Shown: positions 35,946-45,967, counted from the first letter of the stretch. The stretch is 64,000 nt of DNA from CAZTHK01 sp964613215 (GCA_964613215.1 CAZTHK010000017.1:11560-75559); one strand, 5' to 3'. Notes: generated by a model not told the origin, from the sequence alone. Numbers and translations: made by a program.

Positions 35946-37010
35946 TTAAACCAGGTTGTCCACTGTCTCGCTGTCCAGCCTCCTGATCATTTCTCCAACC
36001 AGCTTCACCACGCTGTCATAATCCTTCCGGTGTATGATGCCGGCCGCACTATGAATATACCGGGTAGGAAGACTGATTACCAGGGTCGGCACCCCCATCC
36101 TGTTCAGGTGTACCTTGCCCCCATCGGTCCCTCCAAATGGAACTGCGCTGTAATGATATGAAATTTTCTTCTCTTCCGCTACCGAAACCGCCAGGTCCCT
36201 CAATCTCATATTGGGGAGAAGGGTGGCGTCGTAAACACAAATGGAAGCGCCTTTACCCAGTTTTTCTTCTCCTCCCTCCGGAGATCCCGGAATATCCTGG
36301 GCAATACCCACATCTATCACCAGGCAGACATCAGGATCAATGCTGTATCCGCTGGTTACCGCTCCCCTCAAACCTACCTCCTCCTGCACTGTACCCACAC
36401 CGAAAATTGTATTCCCTGTTTTCTCTCCACCTAACCTTTTCAGTATCTCCACTACCGCCACACAACCCGCCCGGTCATCCCAGGCCTTGGCCATATATGT
36501 GCTGTCTCCCTCCATAATGGTAAAAGGGAAGGAGGGAACAATGGGATCTCCCGGACGTACTCCAGCACCGGCAGGGGTCTTGTCTCCGGTTAAACCGATA
36601 TCCACATACAGGTCTTTGGACTTGACCATCTTCGATTTCTCATCCTTCTCCATAAAGAAGGGGCTTTTCGAAGACACCACACCGGGAAAATCCCTCTCTC
36701 CGGTTCTTACCACCACCGGAAGTCCAACCAGCCTTGCCGGCCACCATCCCCCCAGAGTGTTGAACTTGATGAACCTCTCGGACAACCGGGAAACCATCAT
36801 TCCGACCTCGTCCATATGGGCTGCGATCATTACTCTGGGCCTCTTCTCATCCCTCCCCTTAAGCCGGGCTATGAAAGAACCCAGCCGGTCCTTTTTAATA
36901 TCTGCATATTCAGCCAGATTCTCCTCCATAAGATTGAAAACTTCTCCCTCACAACCCGAAACCGCAACAGCCTCGGTGAATTTCTTGAACAGCTTTTCGG
37001 TTTGATCCAT
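35946..37010 (-). CDS. M42-family metallo-aminopeptidase
   Basis: A cytosolic dinuclear aminopeptidase/deblocking-type enzyme of 354 residues. The metal and catalytic residues of the M42 family are visible: His and Asp in AAHMDEVG, Asp in AWDDRAG, the Glu-Glu pair in VQEEVGLRG, Asp in VIDVG and His in RYIHSAAG. Relatives include FrvX, YsdC and glutamyl aminopeptidase; substrate preference cannot be read from sequence. It lies between ddl and cysS with 21-30 bp gaps. Confidence 0.93.
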   Translation of the reverse strand: MDQTEKLFKKFTEAVAVSGCEGEVFNLMEENLAEYADIKKDRLGSFIARLKGRDEKRPRVMIAAHMDEVGMMVSRLSERFIKFNTLGGWWPARLVGLPVVVRTGERDFPGVVSSKSPFFMEKDEKSKMVKSKDLYVDIGLTGDKTPAGAGVRPGDPIVPSFPFTIMEGDSTYMAKAWDDRAGCVAVVEILKRLGGEKTGNTIFGVGTVQEEVGLRGAVTSGYSIDPDVCLVIDVGIAQDIPGSPEGGEEKLGKGASICVYDATLLPNMRLRDLAVSVAEEKKISYHYSAVPFGGTDGGKVHLNRMGVPTLVISLPTRYIHSAAGIIHRKDYDSVVKLVGEMIRRLDSETVDNLV

Positions 37011-37039
37011 TTAAATCTCCCATCTTGTAATAATTCTAT

Positions 37040-38065
37040 CTACCGGACCATACCACCGGCTCTGCGGAGGGCAATTTCGCATATCCTTTCCACCAGCCCG
37101 GCAAAACTCATGCCAGCTGCTCCGGCAGCCATAGGTACCAGGCTGAGGTCGGTCATGCCCGGAAGGGTATTCAATTCCAGGCAGAAACTTTCCCCCCGGT
37201 CACTCAGCCTGAAATCAACTCTGGCATAATCACGGCAACAAAGCGCCTTGTATGCACGAACCGCCTCCACCTTTATCCTTCCCTCTATGCCTTCATCTAT
37301 GCGGGCGGGTACTATATAACTGCTGGTCCCCTTGGTATACTTACGCTTGTAATCGTAGAACCCACCCTGGGGAACCACTTCTACCAGGGGAAGGACAGTT
37401 CCATCCAGAACGGTAGCAGTAATCTCCTTCCCCCCGATATATTTTTCCACTATCAGGGCATCATCATATCTGGCAGCTCTCTCCAGGGCGGCCTCCAATC
37501 TGTCATCATCCGGCACAAATGAAAAGCCTACGCTGGAACCCTGGTTGTTCGGTTTAACCACCAGAGGGAATCCCATCTCCGACTGTATAATCTCCAGTAC
37601 CCTCTTGACCTCCACATCACCACCCATTCCGGTAAGAATATGAGGAGCCGTATTAACACCAGCCTGGCTGAATAGCGCTTTGGACCTGTCCTTATTCATT
37701 GCCAGGGCACTTCCCAGCACTCCGGCTCCGGTATAGTTAATTCCGGCTGCATCCATTACCGCCTGTATGGTTCCATCCTCCCCGCCCCCTCCATGCAGAG
37801 CGTTGAACACTACCTCACTTCCCCTCACCGCGGGAAAGTTCAACCATTCGAAGGCCCTGGCGGGATCAAGCTGTAGCAGTTCCTCCGGAGGGTTCTCTCC
37901 TATTAACCCTCCCTCCGGTTCCCCCTGCTCCTCCTCCGGAAGAGCCGGATCGACGGGGAAACACTGATGGCCCCTCTCCCTCAATCCCTTCAGTATACAC
38001 CTGCCGCTGGCCAGAGAAACCTCCCTTTCCGGAGAATCTCCCCCCAGGAGCACCGCCACCTTCAT
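37040..38065 (-). CDS. ddl: D-alanine--D-alanine ligase
   Basis: Makes the D-Ala-D-Ala dipeptide for peptidoglycan. It has an ATP-grasp fold of about 341 residues: LLGGDSPEREVSLASG at the N-terminus, FNALHGGGGEDGTIQ, FPLVVKPNNQGSSVGF in the centre, and ARVDFRL plus the ELNTLPGMT metal-binding end. ATG 38065 is chosen over an in-frame start at 38146, since GGAGGG lies ahead of it and the extra residues have no counterpart. It is followed by the M42 peptidase gene. Confidence 0.96.
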   Translation of the reverse strand: MKVAVLLGGDSPEREVSLASGRCILKGLRERGHQCFPVDPALPEEEQGEPEGGLIGENPPEELLQLDPARAFEWLNFPAVRGSEVVFNALHGGGGEDGTIQAVMDAAGINYTGAGVLGSALAMNKDRSKALFSQAGVNTAPHILTGMGGDVEVKRVLEIIQSEMGFPLVVKPNNQGSSVGFSFVPDDDRLEAALERAARYDDALIVEKYIGGKEITATVLDGTVLPLVEVVPQGGFYDYKRKYTKGTSSYIVPARIDEGIEGRIKVEAVRAYKALCCRDYARVDFRLSDRGESFCLELNTLPGMTDLSLVPMAAGAAGMSFAGLVERICEIALRRAGGMVR

Positions 38066-38108
38066 AACATATCCCTCCGGCGTGCTGTCACAACAGAGAT
38101 CATCCCGC

Positions 38109-39557
38109 TCAGTCCCCCCTCCGGATAAATCTGCGCAGAGACTCAATTACATTCCGCTTGCCCTTTATTTTCATGACCTTAACCATATTGGGCCCATGTT
38201 CCATCCCGCTTACCCCTATCCGGAGCGGCATGTACAGATGCCTGCCCTTGAAACCGGCTTTCTTCCCGGCACTTTTGATGGCTTGAAAAATCTCACCCTC
38301 CTCCCAGTCCCTGCAGTTATCCAACTCTTCCACCAGTGCGGCGAAAAGCCTGCTATTCTCCTTCAGCTGCCCGGCCTGCCGGAGATCTAAAGGGGGAATC
38401 CCGGGAGAGAAAGCCTTCACCTTATCACCGATCTGGGAGAAGCAATCCAGATCTTCCGAGATAACCTGAAACATCTCCTCGAGGGAATCATTATCATACT
38501 CCTCCAGGAATTCATCCGGAAAATACTCCCTGGCGGCATCAAAATACCTGTCCGCCCCACCCGCTCTTATATACTCTGAGGAGAACCAGTTAAGCTTCTT
38601 CATATCAAATATGCTGGGACTCTGAGAGACCCTGTCCAGATGAAAGGACTGTATCAACTCCCGGAGAGACATTATCTCCCTTTCATCCCCCGGCGACCAA
38701 CCCAGAAGAGCGAGGTAGTTTACCACCGCCTCCGGCGGATACCCCTGGATGCGATAATCCTCCACGTTGGGAGCACCGTGTCTCTTACTGAGTTTGGACC
38801 TGTCACTTCCCAGAATCAGAGGAATATGGGCGAACCGGGGATGGGAGAAACCCAGAGCCTGATAGATCATCATCTGTCTGAGGGTATTGGAGAGATGCTC
38901 CTCCCCTCTTATCACATGGGTTATCTCCATCAGTGTATCGTCCACTGCCGCCGCAAAGTTATAGGTGGGCAATCCGTTCGACCTGACAATAACAAAATCC
39001 CCCACCATTCCGGGGGGAAACACAACCTCACCACGGATCAGATCGTCCAGTCGCCACTCCCCCTGGCCTGATATATCGAACCTCACCGATTCGGGACGTC
39101 CCTCCTCCCGTTTCTTCTCCATCTCCTCCGGGGAAAGATCGCGGCAGGTTCCATCATAGCGGGGAGGTAATCCCTCCTCAGCCATCCGGTCCCTCTTCTC
39201 CTTCAGCTCCCTGTCTGTACAGAAGCAGGAATAGGCTACCCCTCTTTCCTTCAGAATGCCGGAATATTTCTTATATATATCCAGTCTCTCCGACTGACGG
39301 TAGGGTCCCCTTTCCCCCCCTATCCCGGGGCCCTCATCCCAGTCCAGTCCCAGCCAGGATAGATCCTGAAGTATATTCTCTTCCAGTTCTCTGGCCGAAC
39401 GGGCCAGGTCTGTATCCTCCACCCTCAGTATAAAACTCCCCCCCTTATGCCGGGCAAACAACCAGTTGAACAGAGCCGTTCTGGCCCCCCCCACATGGAG
39501 ATGACCGGTTGGGCTGGGAGCGAATCTTACCCTTGCCGTTTTCCTTCCGGATTTCAT
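38109..39557 (-). CDS. gltX: Glutamyl-tRNA synthetase
   Basis: A class Ib synthetase for tRNA-Glu, about 482 residues. The HIGH-equivalent APSPTGHLHVGGART stands near the N-terminus and the KMSKS equivalent is SKLSKRHG. A possible zinc-type stretch (YSCFCTDRELKEK and CRDLSPEE) follows. I prefer ATG 39557 (MKSGRKTARVRF) to the GTG at 39566. If no glutaminyl-tRNA synthetase exists, the enzyme may also charge tRNA-Gln; that cannot be judged here. Confidence 0.96.
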   Translation of the reverse strand: MKSGRKTARVRFAPSPTGHLHVGGARTALFNWLFARHKGGSFILRVEDTDLARSARELEENILQDLSWLGLDWDEGPGIGGERGPYRQSERLDIYKKYSGILKERGVAYSCFCTDRELKEKRDRMAEEGLPPRYDGTCRDLSPEEMEKKREEGRPESVRFDISGQGEWRLDDLIRGEVVFPPGMVGDFVIVRSNGLPTYNFAAAVDDTLMEITHVIRGEEHLSNTLRQMMIYQALGFSHPRFAHIPLILGSDRSKLSKRHGAPNVEDYRIQGYPPEAVVNYLALLGWSPGDEREIMSLRELIQSFHLDRVSQSPSIFDMKKLNWFSSEYIRAGGADRYFDAAREYFPDEFLEEYDNDSLEEMFQVISEDLDCFSQIGDKVKAFSPGIPPLDLRQAGQLKENSRLFAALVEELDNCRDWEEGEIFQAIKSAGKKAGFKGRHLYMPLRIGVSGMEHGPNMVKVMKIKGKRNVIESLRRFIRRGD

Positions 39558-39651
39558 ATAAATCACTCTACTTCAAATCAGTAGAAGGGCCCTGGTACAG
39601 GGTTGCCTTATACTTGAACCTGGTTTAAAAAATAAGCTGCCTGATTTACTC

Positions 39652-40122
39652 TCACTTCTCATCCAGCAATACTACCGCCTCGGCCGATATTGCCTTACCC
39701 CTTCCTACATCTCCCATGCCCTCCCCCCGGGTCGCCTTCACCGATATCAACTCCGGCGGAACCCCCATTACCCCGGCTATCCTGCCAACCATTCGGCTTC
39801 GGTATTCCGACAGCCTGGGGCGTTCGGCCTGAATAATGGTATCGGCGTTAACCAGCCGGTGTCCCCTGCTCTTCATCATACCGCAAACCTCCTCCAGGAT
39901 TCTGATGCTTGATATCCCCCTGTATTTCCCGGTCTGGGGAAAATGATCGCCCAGATCGCCCATGGATAGAGCACCAAGAATAGCATCACTCAGAGCATGA
40001 ATCAGCACATCGGCATCCGAATGACCATCCAGCCCCAGATCAAAATCGATCTTTATCCCTCCCAAAACAAGATTTCTCCCCTTCACCAGGGGATGAATGT
40101 CGTATCCCATGCCTATCCTCAA
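39652..40122 (-). CDS. ispF: 2-C-methyl-D-erythritol 2,4-cyclodiphosphate synthase
   Basis: The MEP-pathway cyclase, a zinc trimer. Metal ligands are in GYDIHPL (Asp and His) and in LDGHSDADVLIHALSDAILGALSMGDLG, and the ATRGEGMG segment near the end is typical. I favour the TTG at 40122, which gives the family start (L/M)RIGxGYDxH and has AAGGGGG five to six bases ahead; GTG 40137 or ATG 40110 are alternatives. About 156 residues. It follows ispD closely, and fused or adjacent ispDF is frequent. Confidence 0.95.
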   Translation of the reverse strand: MRIGMGYDIHPLVKGRNLVLGGIKIDFDLGLDGHSDADVLIHALSDAILGALSMGDLGDHFPQTGKYRGISSIRILEEVCGMMKSRGHRLVNADTIIQAERPRLSEYRSRMVGRIAGVMGVPPELISVKATRGEGMGDVGRGKAISAEAVVLLDEK

Positions 40123-40169
40123 ATAATCCCCCTTCACCGGGGCAGAGATGAACCGGTCAACCAGCTGCC

Positions 40170-40895
40170 TTATCGACCCTGCTGCTCATCCTGCTCATTC
40201 AGTTCCAGCCTGCTTGAGGTCAGGAAGCTTTTGATAATCTTCAGATCCTCTTTTACGGTAACCTTGATATTCCAGCGTTCTCCCTCCACCACCGCTACCC
40301 GGTGGCCCGACTCCAGCACCAGCGAACTTTCGTCGGTGGCTCTCCTGATCAATTCATCGGTGGTGTGAAATGCTTTCTTCAGCACCTCCAGCTTGAACAC
40401 CTGGGGAGTCTGTATGGTAACAATCTTCTTCCTGGGCACCGTTCCCTCCAGCATATCACCTCTTAACCGGGCTAATGTTTCGGTAACCTGCAGCACCGGT
40501 ACAGCCGCATCATACTTCTCCGCCTCACTGGCCACCCGTGATATCAGTGAACTGGAGATGAAGGGCCGGCAGGCATCGTGTACCATCACAAAATCCGCCT
40601 TATCAATGTGAGACAAACCTATAGCCACCGATTCCTGTCTGCTCTCACCTCCGGCATATATCTCCAGTTTGTCGCCGGGGACCAGCTCTCCAAGTGACTG
40701 AGCGGCCTTGTCAATCCAGCCCTGAGGAACCATCACCACAAACCTGCCGATCCCGCCCCAGCAAACCAGATTCCTCATGGACCACACCAGCAGAGTATGG
40801 TCCTCCACCGGATAGAAACTTTTAGGCACCTCCCTGCCGAAACGCATACCTCTGCCTGCTGCTGCTACCAGCCCTACTGTTACTTTGTCCTGCAT
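40170..40895 (-). CDS. ispD: 2-C-methyl-D-erythritol 4-phosphate cytidylyltransferase
   Basis: Transfers CMP from CTP to MEP. The nucleotide-binding loop AAAGRGMRFGREVPKSF, then GGESRQESVAIGL and MVHDACRPF are diagnostic, as are the IQTPQVFKLEVLKKAF and TDESSLVL stretches. About 241 residues with ATG 40895 (MQDKVTVGLVAAAG), which starts like the family; an ATG 18 bases upstream is also in frame. It precedes ispF. Confidence 0.95.
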   Translation of the reverse strand: MQDKVTVGLVAAAGRGMRFGREVPKSFYPVEDHTLLVWSMRNLVCWGGIGRFVVMVPQGWIDKAAQSLGELVPGDKLEIYAGGESRQESVAIGLSHIDKADFVMVHDACRPFISSSLISRVASEAEKYDAAVPVLQVTETLARLRGDMLEGTVPRKKIVTIQTPQVFKLEVLKKAFHTTDELIRRATDESSLVLESGHRVAVVEGERWNIKVTVKEDLKIIKSFLTSSRLELNEQDEQQGR

Positions 40896-40983
40896 TCCTG
40901 CTAATTCCTCCATTATGTTTTATTCTAAAATTTAAATACCAGCCCCTCAACTTCACCCCCTCATCCCGGACAAGCAGTCCCGT

Positions 40984-41880
40984 TCAGAAAATCTCCACTG
41001 TAAGATATTTCTTCGGGTTAGCCTTTATGTCCTTTATCAGCGAATCCAGGTTCTCCACCGTATTTTCCAACCGGGTAATCAGCTTTCTGTTCTGCACCAG
41101 AGCTCCCAGAGAGCTTTCCTCTTTACTCATCTTTGCGGTTATTCCCGCCAGAGCCTCTGATACTTCCCTGGTCCCGGATACCAGCCTGGGAACATCTCCG
41201 CTGGCAGCCTCCAGTGATATCATTATACTGTCCAGCCTGCCGGCATTACGGGAGAGCAGGGTGTCTATTCTACCGGCTGACCTGCTGAAGGAGCTTATTC
41301 CGGCCTCTATCCGGCCGGAATTATTGGTAATCAGCCGGTTGAGTTCACTGCTGGTCCGGGACATATTCTCAAGAGTCTCACTCAGGTCATCCCCCTGAGA
41401 GAGCATGTCGGCCATCTTTCTCATATCCTTGCTCAGAGCGCTGAGGTCACCCATCAAAGTACCAAGGGAAGCCAGCGCCTCTGATATGCCCGGCTCATAA
41501 TTACCCTTCAAAACGGTACCCTCCCCCAGATACTGGTCCGATTCCCCCCGGATAATCAGCACACTCCTCTCTCCCAGTATGCCTATACTCTGAAGCACAA
41601 CTCTGGAATCTACGGGGATATTGACATTCTTTTCCATATTCATGGCAATTTTAACATCCCTGTCCCGCAGGGTAACCTTCGCCACCTTACCCCTCTCCAC
41701 CCCGTCCACACTCACTGCATCCCCCTTGGTGATACCACCCACCATGGGAAAAAGGGCATAAATTTCGTAGGTATTCTTACGGATATTAAACCCCTGATAC
41801 CACAGCAATCCCAGTACCAGAACGACCGCTGCTATCAGAACTGTTATCCCTACTCTTAGTTCAAGGTTTTTTCTGTCCAT
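40984..41880 (-). CDS. mlaD: MCE-domain lipid-transport protein (MlaD-like)
   Basis: The periplasmic lipid-binding part of an MCE transporter. One N-terminal transmembrane helix (VGITVLIAAVVLVLGLLWYQGF) is followed by a single MCE domain (about residues 38-115, from YEIYALFPMVGGITKGDAV to SVLIIRGE) and then a long helical, probably coiled-coil region rich in Ser, Leu and Arg. It has 298 residues, longer than E. coli MlaD (183) and nearer the forms found in many other phyla. With mlaE and mlaF it forms a three-gene transporter. Confidence 0.92.
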   Translation of the reverse strand: MDRKNLELRVGITVLIAAVVLVLGLLWYQGFNIRKNTYEIYALFPMVGGITKGDAVSVDGVERGKVAKVTLRDRDVKIAMNMEKNVNIPVDSRVVLQSIGILGERSVLIIRGESDQYLGEGTVLKGNYEPGISEALASLGTLMGDLSALSKDMRKMADMLSQGDDLSETLENMSRTSSELNRLITNNSGRIEAGISSFSRSAGRIDTLLSRNAGRLDSIMISLEAASGDVPRLVSGTREVSEALAGITAKMSKEESSLGALVQNRKLITRLENTVENLDSLIKDIKANPKKYLTVEIF

Positions 41881-41925
41881 ATCCTCTCCCGGAATATTAC
41901 ACTGATTTAATGATTATTCCACCTG

Positions 41926-42735
41926 CTATTCGGTCCTTCCCACGAATTCCCTTACTACTTTATTACTGGTGCTTCGAACCTCCCGGGGGGTCCCGGAGAA
42001 AATTATCTTTCCGCCGTTGAGCATGGCCAGTCTGTCTCCCACCCTGTATGCGCTCCTGATGTCGTGGGTAACTACCACCGAGGTTATATTCATACATCTC
42101 TGCAGATCTCTTATCAAATCATTTATATTGTCTGCCATTATAGGATCCAGCCCGGTGGTTGGTTCATCATACAGCACCACCTCCGGGTTCATTACCACCG
42201 CCCTGGCCAATCCCACCCTCTTTTTCATCCCTCCGCTCATCTCGACGGGATACTTATGATAGACATCGTTTAACCCCACCAGATCCAGTTTTTCCTCCAC
42301 CACCCTTCTGATTTCCTCCTCATCCATATCGGTGTGCTTCCTCAGGGGCAGGGCTACATTATCACCCACCGACATTGAATCGAACAGAGCCGACCCCTGA
42401 AACAACATACCAAAGCTCATCCGTATCTGGAACAGTTTCTTCCTGCTCAGCCGGGTTATATCATTATCCTTGAAGAACACCCGTCCGCTGTCCGGTTTGA
42501 TCAGGCCGGTGATGGTTTTGAGCATAACACTCTTGCCGCAACCGCTTCTGCCCAGGACCACCAGGCTCTCACCCTTCCAGATAGACAGATCCAGGGAATC
42601 CAGAACCAGGTTTTTTTCGAAGGACTTGGTTACCCTGCTGATCTTTATGATTTCCTCTCCACTATCCATGCTATCCGCTTCACAGTTAACATCCTTCATA
42701 TGATTTGAAGGGAAAGAATGGTCTTTCACTATCAT
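41926..42735 (-). CDS. mlaF: MCE-transport ATP-binding protein (MlaF-like)
   Basis: The ABC ATPase of the lipid transporter. Walker A is GRSGCGKS, the Q-loop is in GMLFQGSALF, the signature is MSGGMKKR, Walker B is EVVLYDEPTTGLD, and the switch His is in VVTHD. It is 269 residues long, including an N-terminal stretch of about 28 before the ATPase domain (EEIIKISRVTKSF). It starts eight bp after the mlaE stop. Confidence 0.94.
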   Translation of the reverse strand: MIVKDHSFPSNHMKDVNCEADSMDSGEEIIKISRVTKSFEKNLVLDSLDLSIWKGESLVVLGRSGCGKSVMLKTITGLIKPDSGRVFFKDNDITRLSRKKLFQIRMSFGMLFQGSALFDSMSVGDNVALPLRKHTDMDEEEIRRVVEEKLDLVGLNDVYHKYPVEMSGGMKKRVGLARAVVMNPEVVLYDEPTTGLDPIMADNINDLIRDLQRCMNITSVVVTHDIRSAYRVGDRLAMLNGGKIIFSGTPREVRSTSNKVVREFVGRTE

Positions 42736-42743
42736 GAACCTCT

Positions 42744-43532
42744 CTAGTCAATAGCGAACAACACCTGAAATATCAATGAAGCCAGGATATAGTTGGAAAC
42801 AAGAATCAACAGGCAGGAGTACACCACAGATTTCATGGTGGACATTCCCACCCCTTCAGCCCCCCCGGTGGTGGAAAAACCATGGAAACATCCCATCAGG
42901 GCTATTATAAAACCGAAAAAGAAGGTTTTCATCAATCCTCCCACCACATCCTGCATCCTGAATAGAAACTTCATGCCATCGGCAAAAAGAGCGAAACTTA
43001 CTCCCAGAGATATCTTCGAAACCACCATTCCACCAAGCAGGGCCAGCAGGTCGGAAAACACCGTCAGCACCGGTAGCATAACCGTGGCCGCCACTACCCT
43101 CGGGAGCACCAGAAACTCAACCGGATCCACAGCTATCATCTCCATGGCATCTATCTGTTCGGTAACCTTCATGGTCCCAAGTTCTGCTGCTATGGCGGCG
43201 CTAACCCTTCCCCCCACTACCAGGGCGGTAAGCACCGGTCCCAACTCCAGGAGAACGGCCTTTCCCACCACCGCTCCGATATACTTCAGGGGCATATATC
43301 CATGAAACTGATAGGCTGCCTGGACGGCTGTAACCGCACCCACGAACAGTGAGGTTACCAGCACCAGGGGAATAGAACCTATACCGATCCTTTCCATCTG
43401 GATCAGGGTATTCCTGATATTATTGAATATCCGGGGGACCGATTGAAGCAATCTGCTCAGAAACAGAAAGATAGCCCCGATTTCTTCCACATATCGTAGG
43501 ATAAACCTTCCCGTCTCAGCTATAAATCTCAT
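42744..43532 (-). CDS. mlaE: MCE-transport permease (MlaE-like)
   Basis: The ABC permease that joins the ATPase to the MCE protein. The 262-residue protein has the MlaE domain with five to six helices, including the GSIPLVLVTSLFVGAVTAVQAAYQF segment, the E-L-GPVLTALVVGGRVSAAIAAELGTMKVTEQIDAMEMIAVDP signature and a hydrophobic C-terminus. ATG 43532 (MRFIAETG) is used rather than a TTG 21 bases upstream; GGGGGT precedes it. The mlaE-mlaF-mlaD order suggests one operon. Confidence 0.94.
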   Translation of the reverse strand: MRFIAETGRFILRYVEEIGAIFLFLSRLLQSVPRIFNNIRNTLIQMERIGIGSIPLVLVTSLFVGAVTAVQAAYQFHGYMPLKYIGAVVGKAVLLELGPVLTALVVGGRVSAAIAAELGTMKVTEQIDAMEMIAVDPVEFLVLPRVVAATVMLPVLTVFSDLLALLGGMVVSKISLGVSFALFADGMKFLFRMQDVVGGLMKTFFFGFIIALMGCFHGFSTTGGAEGVGMSTMKSVVYSCLLILVSNYILASLIFQVLFAID

Positions 43533-43576
43533 TACTACCCCCGGTGTTCTCAACAGGCCCTGCTGACGCCCAGTCC

Positions 43577-44962
43577 CTAGAAAACTTCGTCCTTTTCCTC
43601 CACCTGCGCCGTACTGAGGGAATAAAACCTGGTATATTTCTCCTCATATACCAGATGCACAACTCCGGTGGGGCCATTCCTGTGCTTTCCAATAATCAGT
43701 TCGGCTTTTCCCTCCACTTCGGGATCTTCCCGGTAGTAGATCTCCGGCCGGTAAAGAAACAGAACCAGATCCGCATCCTGCTCGATGGCGCCCGATTCCC
43801 TCAAATCCGACAACATCGGCTTCTTATCCCCTCCCCTGGTCTCTACCGCCCGGGAGAGCTGGGACAGCGATACCACCGGTATGTTGAGTTCCTTCGACAT
43901 CGCCTTGAGGGAGCGGGAAATTGCGGAGATCTCCTGCTGCCTGTTCTCCGCACGCTCGCTGGGACGGGCCAGCTGGAGATAATCTATGATCACCAGGGCG
44001 ATATCGTGCTCCGCCTTCAATCTCCTGGCCCGGGCTCTCATCTCCAGAGTGGTGATGGAGGGGGTATCGTCAATAAATATAGAGGAATTGGACAGGATGG
44101 TAGCGGAGTTGGTAAGCTCCTGTATATCCTTTACCGAGGTAAATCCCTTCCTTACCTTCTGGGAATCTACCTGGGCCTCCGCGCAGAGCATCCTCTGAAC
44201 CAGCTGTTCCTGGGACATTTCCAGGCTGAATATGGCCACCGGTTTCCTCTCGGCCAGACCTACGTTCTGGGCAATATTGAGGGCAAAACTGGTCTTGCCC
44301 ATGGCCGGCCGGCCGGCTATGATAATCAGATCTCCGGGATGAAACCCCGCTGTAATCTTATCCAGATCTATGAAACCGGAGGGCAGCCCGGTTACCCCCC
44401 TCCGGCTCTCATGGACCTTCTGAATCTCTTCGAACCTATCCTTCAGTACCGATTCGATATGCACAAACCCCTTGGACGCCCTTGCTTCGGAGATGTTGAA
44501 TATCTTCTGTTCCGCATCCTCCAGGATAAAATCGGCATCCCTCTCGCCCCGGTAACAGTCTGAAGCTATCTCAGTGGATGCCTTTATCAATTGACGCAGA
44601 AGGTATCTCTCCAGCACAATTTTGGCATAATACTCAATATTGGCGGCGGAAGGCACACTATCCAGCAGATCCATCAGTGTGGAGACTCCCCCGATCTTAT
44701 CCAGGTCTCCCGCCTTCTTGAGCTCCTCCGAGAGGGTGGTAACATCGATGGGTTCCCTCCGCATGAATAATGACCTCATGGCATGGAAGATTCTTCCGTT
44801 AGAGGGATGGTAAAATGTATCATCCGCTTTTACTATCTCCACCACCCTGGTGATGGAATCCGGATCCAGAAGAATACCGCCCAGTACAGAGCGTTCTGCC
44901 TCTATGGACTGAGGGGGCATTCTTCTTGCCATATCTGTTGTTCTCCCATTCTGATCAGCCAT
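43577..44962 (-). CDS. dnaB: Replicative DNA helicase DnaB
   Basis: The hexameric replication-fork helicase. The N-terminal domain starts at PPQSIEAERSVLGGILLDPDSI. The RecA-like domain shows Walker A GRPAMGKTSFALN, then the LVIIDYLQL Walker B and the RESGAIEQDADLVLFLYR C-terminal segment. About 461 residues from ATG 44962 (MADQNGR); farther in-frame starts up to 45040 add poorly conserved sequence. No intein was found. It lies between a uracil-DNA glycosylase gene and the mla genes. Confidence 0.96.
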   Translation of the reverse strand: MADQNGRTTDMARRMPPQSIEAERSVLGGILLDPDSITRVVEIVKADDTFYHPSNGRIFHAMRSLFMRREPIDVTTLSEELKKAGDLDKIGGVSTLMDLLDSVPSAANIEYYAKIVLERYLLRQLIKASTEIASDCYRGERDADFILEDAEQKIFNISEARASKGFVHIESVLKDRFEEIQKVHESRRGVTGLPSGFIDLDKITAGFHPGDLIIIAGRPAMGKTSFALNIAQNVGLAERKPVAIFSLEMSQEQLVQRMLCAEAQVDSQKVRKGFTSVKDIQELTNSATILSNSSIFIDDTPSITTLEMRARARRLKAEHDIALVIIDYLQLARPSERAENRQQEISAISRSLKAMSKELNIPVVSLSQLSRAVETRGGDKKPMLSDLRESGAIEQDADLVLFLYRPEIYYREDPEVEGKAELIIGKHRNGPTGVVHLVYEEKYTRFYSLSTAQVEEKDEVF

Positions 44963-45093
44963 CGAAATTCCCGCCCTCTCCTGGTTTGACCACATGAATC
45001 CCATATCCTGCCAATCGCTGCCCTCTGCCTCCCTGAACAATCAACCGCCAACACCCGATTTTTCAGCAGCACTCTGCCCGGACAAATAAAATC

Positions 45094-45966
45094 TCACTTA
45101 CCGGCATCGCCCTGATATATTTCCCGCAATTTCTTCAGATCCTCCCAGGAGGGCCTTTTGAAATGAGGGTTCCTCAACAGGGCGGCAGGGTGGTAAGTAG
45201 CCAGCACCCTGGTATCTCCGTAATAGTGAATCCGGTTTCTTAATTTGGACAGGGACAATTTCGTTTGCAGCAGATTCTGAGCTGCCACCCTTCCCAGAGC
45301 ACAGATTACAACCGGCTGGATCAACTCTATCTGTCTCTGCAAAAATCCCTCACAGGCGAACACCTCCTCCTCCACCGGATCTCTGTTCCGGGGTGGACGG
45401 CATTTAAGTATATTGCTGATATAAACTTCTTCCCTGCTAAGATCTATGGCCGCCAGCATCCTGGTCAACAGTTTGCCCGCTCTTCCCACAAAGGGAATCC
45501 CCTGCAAATCCTCATCCCTCCCCGGAGCCTCCCCTATAAATAAAATATCGGCATGGGGGGCTCCGGCCCCGAAAACTGTGTTGGTCCTTCCCTCACTGAG
45601 ACCGCAGCCGGTACATTCTGAGACCTCTCTCTCCAGTTGTTCCAGGTTATGGTGATCCAGCCTTCTATCCCCTTCACTTTCTCCCCCTCCGAACAAACCC
45701 TGCTGACCGGCGGTTTTGATTCTCCTTTTGATTCCCTCTTCCATCAAACCCGGAGTTCCCCCGGTACGCTCCTGTGCAGTCATTTCTCTTTTTCCCACTT
45801 CCTGTGTCTCATTTTCAACTACCCTGTCGGCTTCCCCCCCGGTGCTGTTTAATCCGGCCGGTTCAACCCCATTGCTCCGGTATAAAACATCCATTCCTCT
45901 CCCTCTGGCCCTGACTATATAGCTCCTTAACTCCTCCACAGCTTCTCTGGTTTCATCATTCTGCAT
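45094..45966 (-). CDS. Uracil-DNA glycosylase, family 4 (Fe-S type)
   Basis: Removes uracil from DNA in base-excision repair. Cys118, Cys121, Cys189 and Cys205 match the 4Fe-4S ligands. Motif 1 is GEAPGRDED and motif 2 is YHPAALLRNP. The catalytic core begins near residue 108. The first 105 residues are polar and low in complexity and may be a linker for protein contacts; family 4 enzymes such as Thermus UdgA have about 200 residues. The gene abuts coaBC. Confidence 0.94.
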   Translation of the reverse strand: MQNDETREAVEELRSYIVRARGRGMDVLYRSNGVEPAGLNSTGGEADRVVENETQEVGKREMTAQERTGGTPGLMEEGIKRRIKTAGQQGLFGGGESEGDRRLDHHNLEQLEREVSECTGCGLSEGRTNTVFGAGAPHADILFIGEAPGRDEDLQGIPFVGRAGKLLTRMLAAIDLSREEVYISNILKCRPPRNRDPVEEEVFACEGFLQRQIELIQPVVICALGRVAAQNLLQTKLSLSKLRNRIHYYGDTRVLATYHPAALLRNPHFKRPSWEDLKKLREIYQGDAGK

Positions 45967-45967
45967 A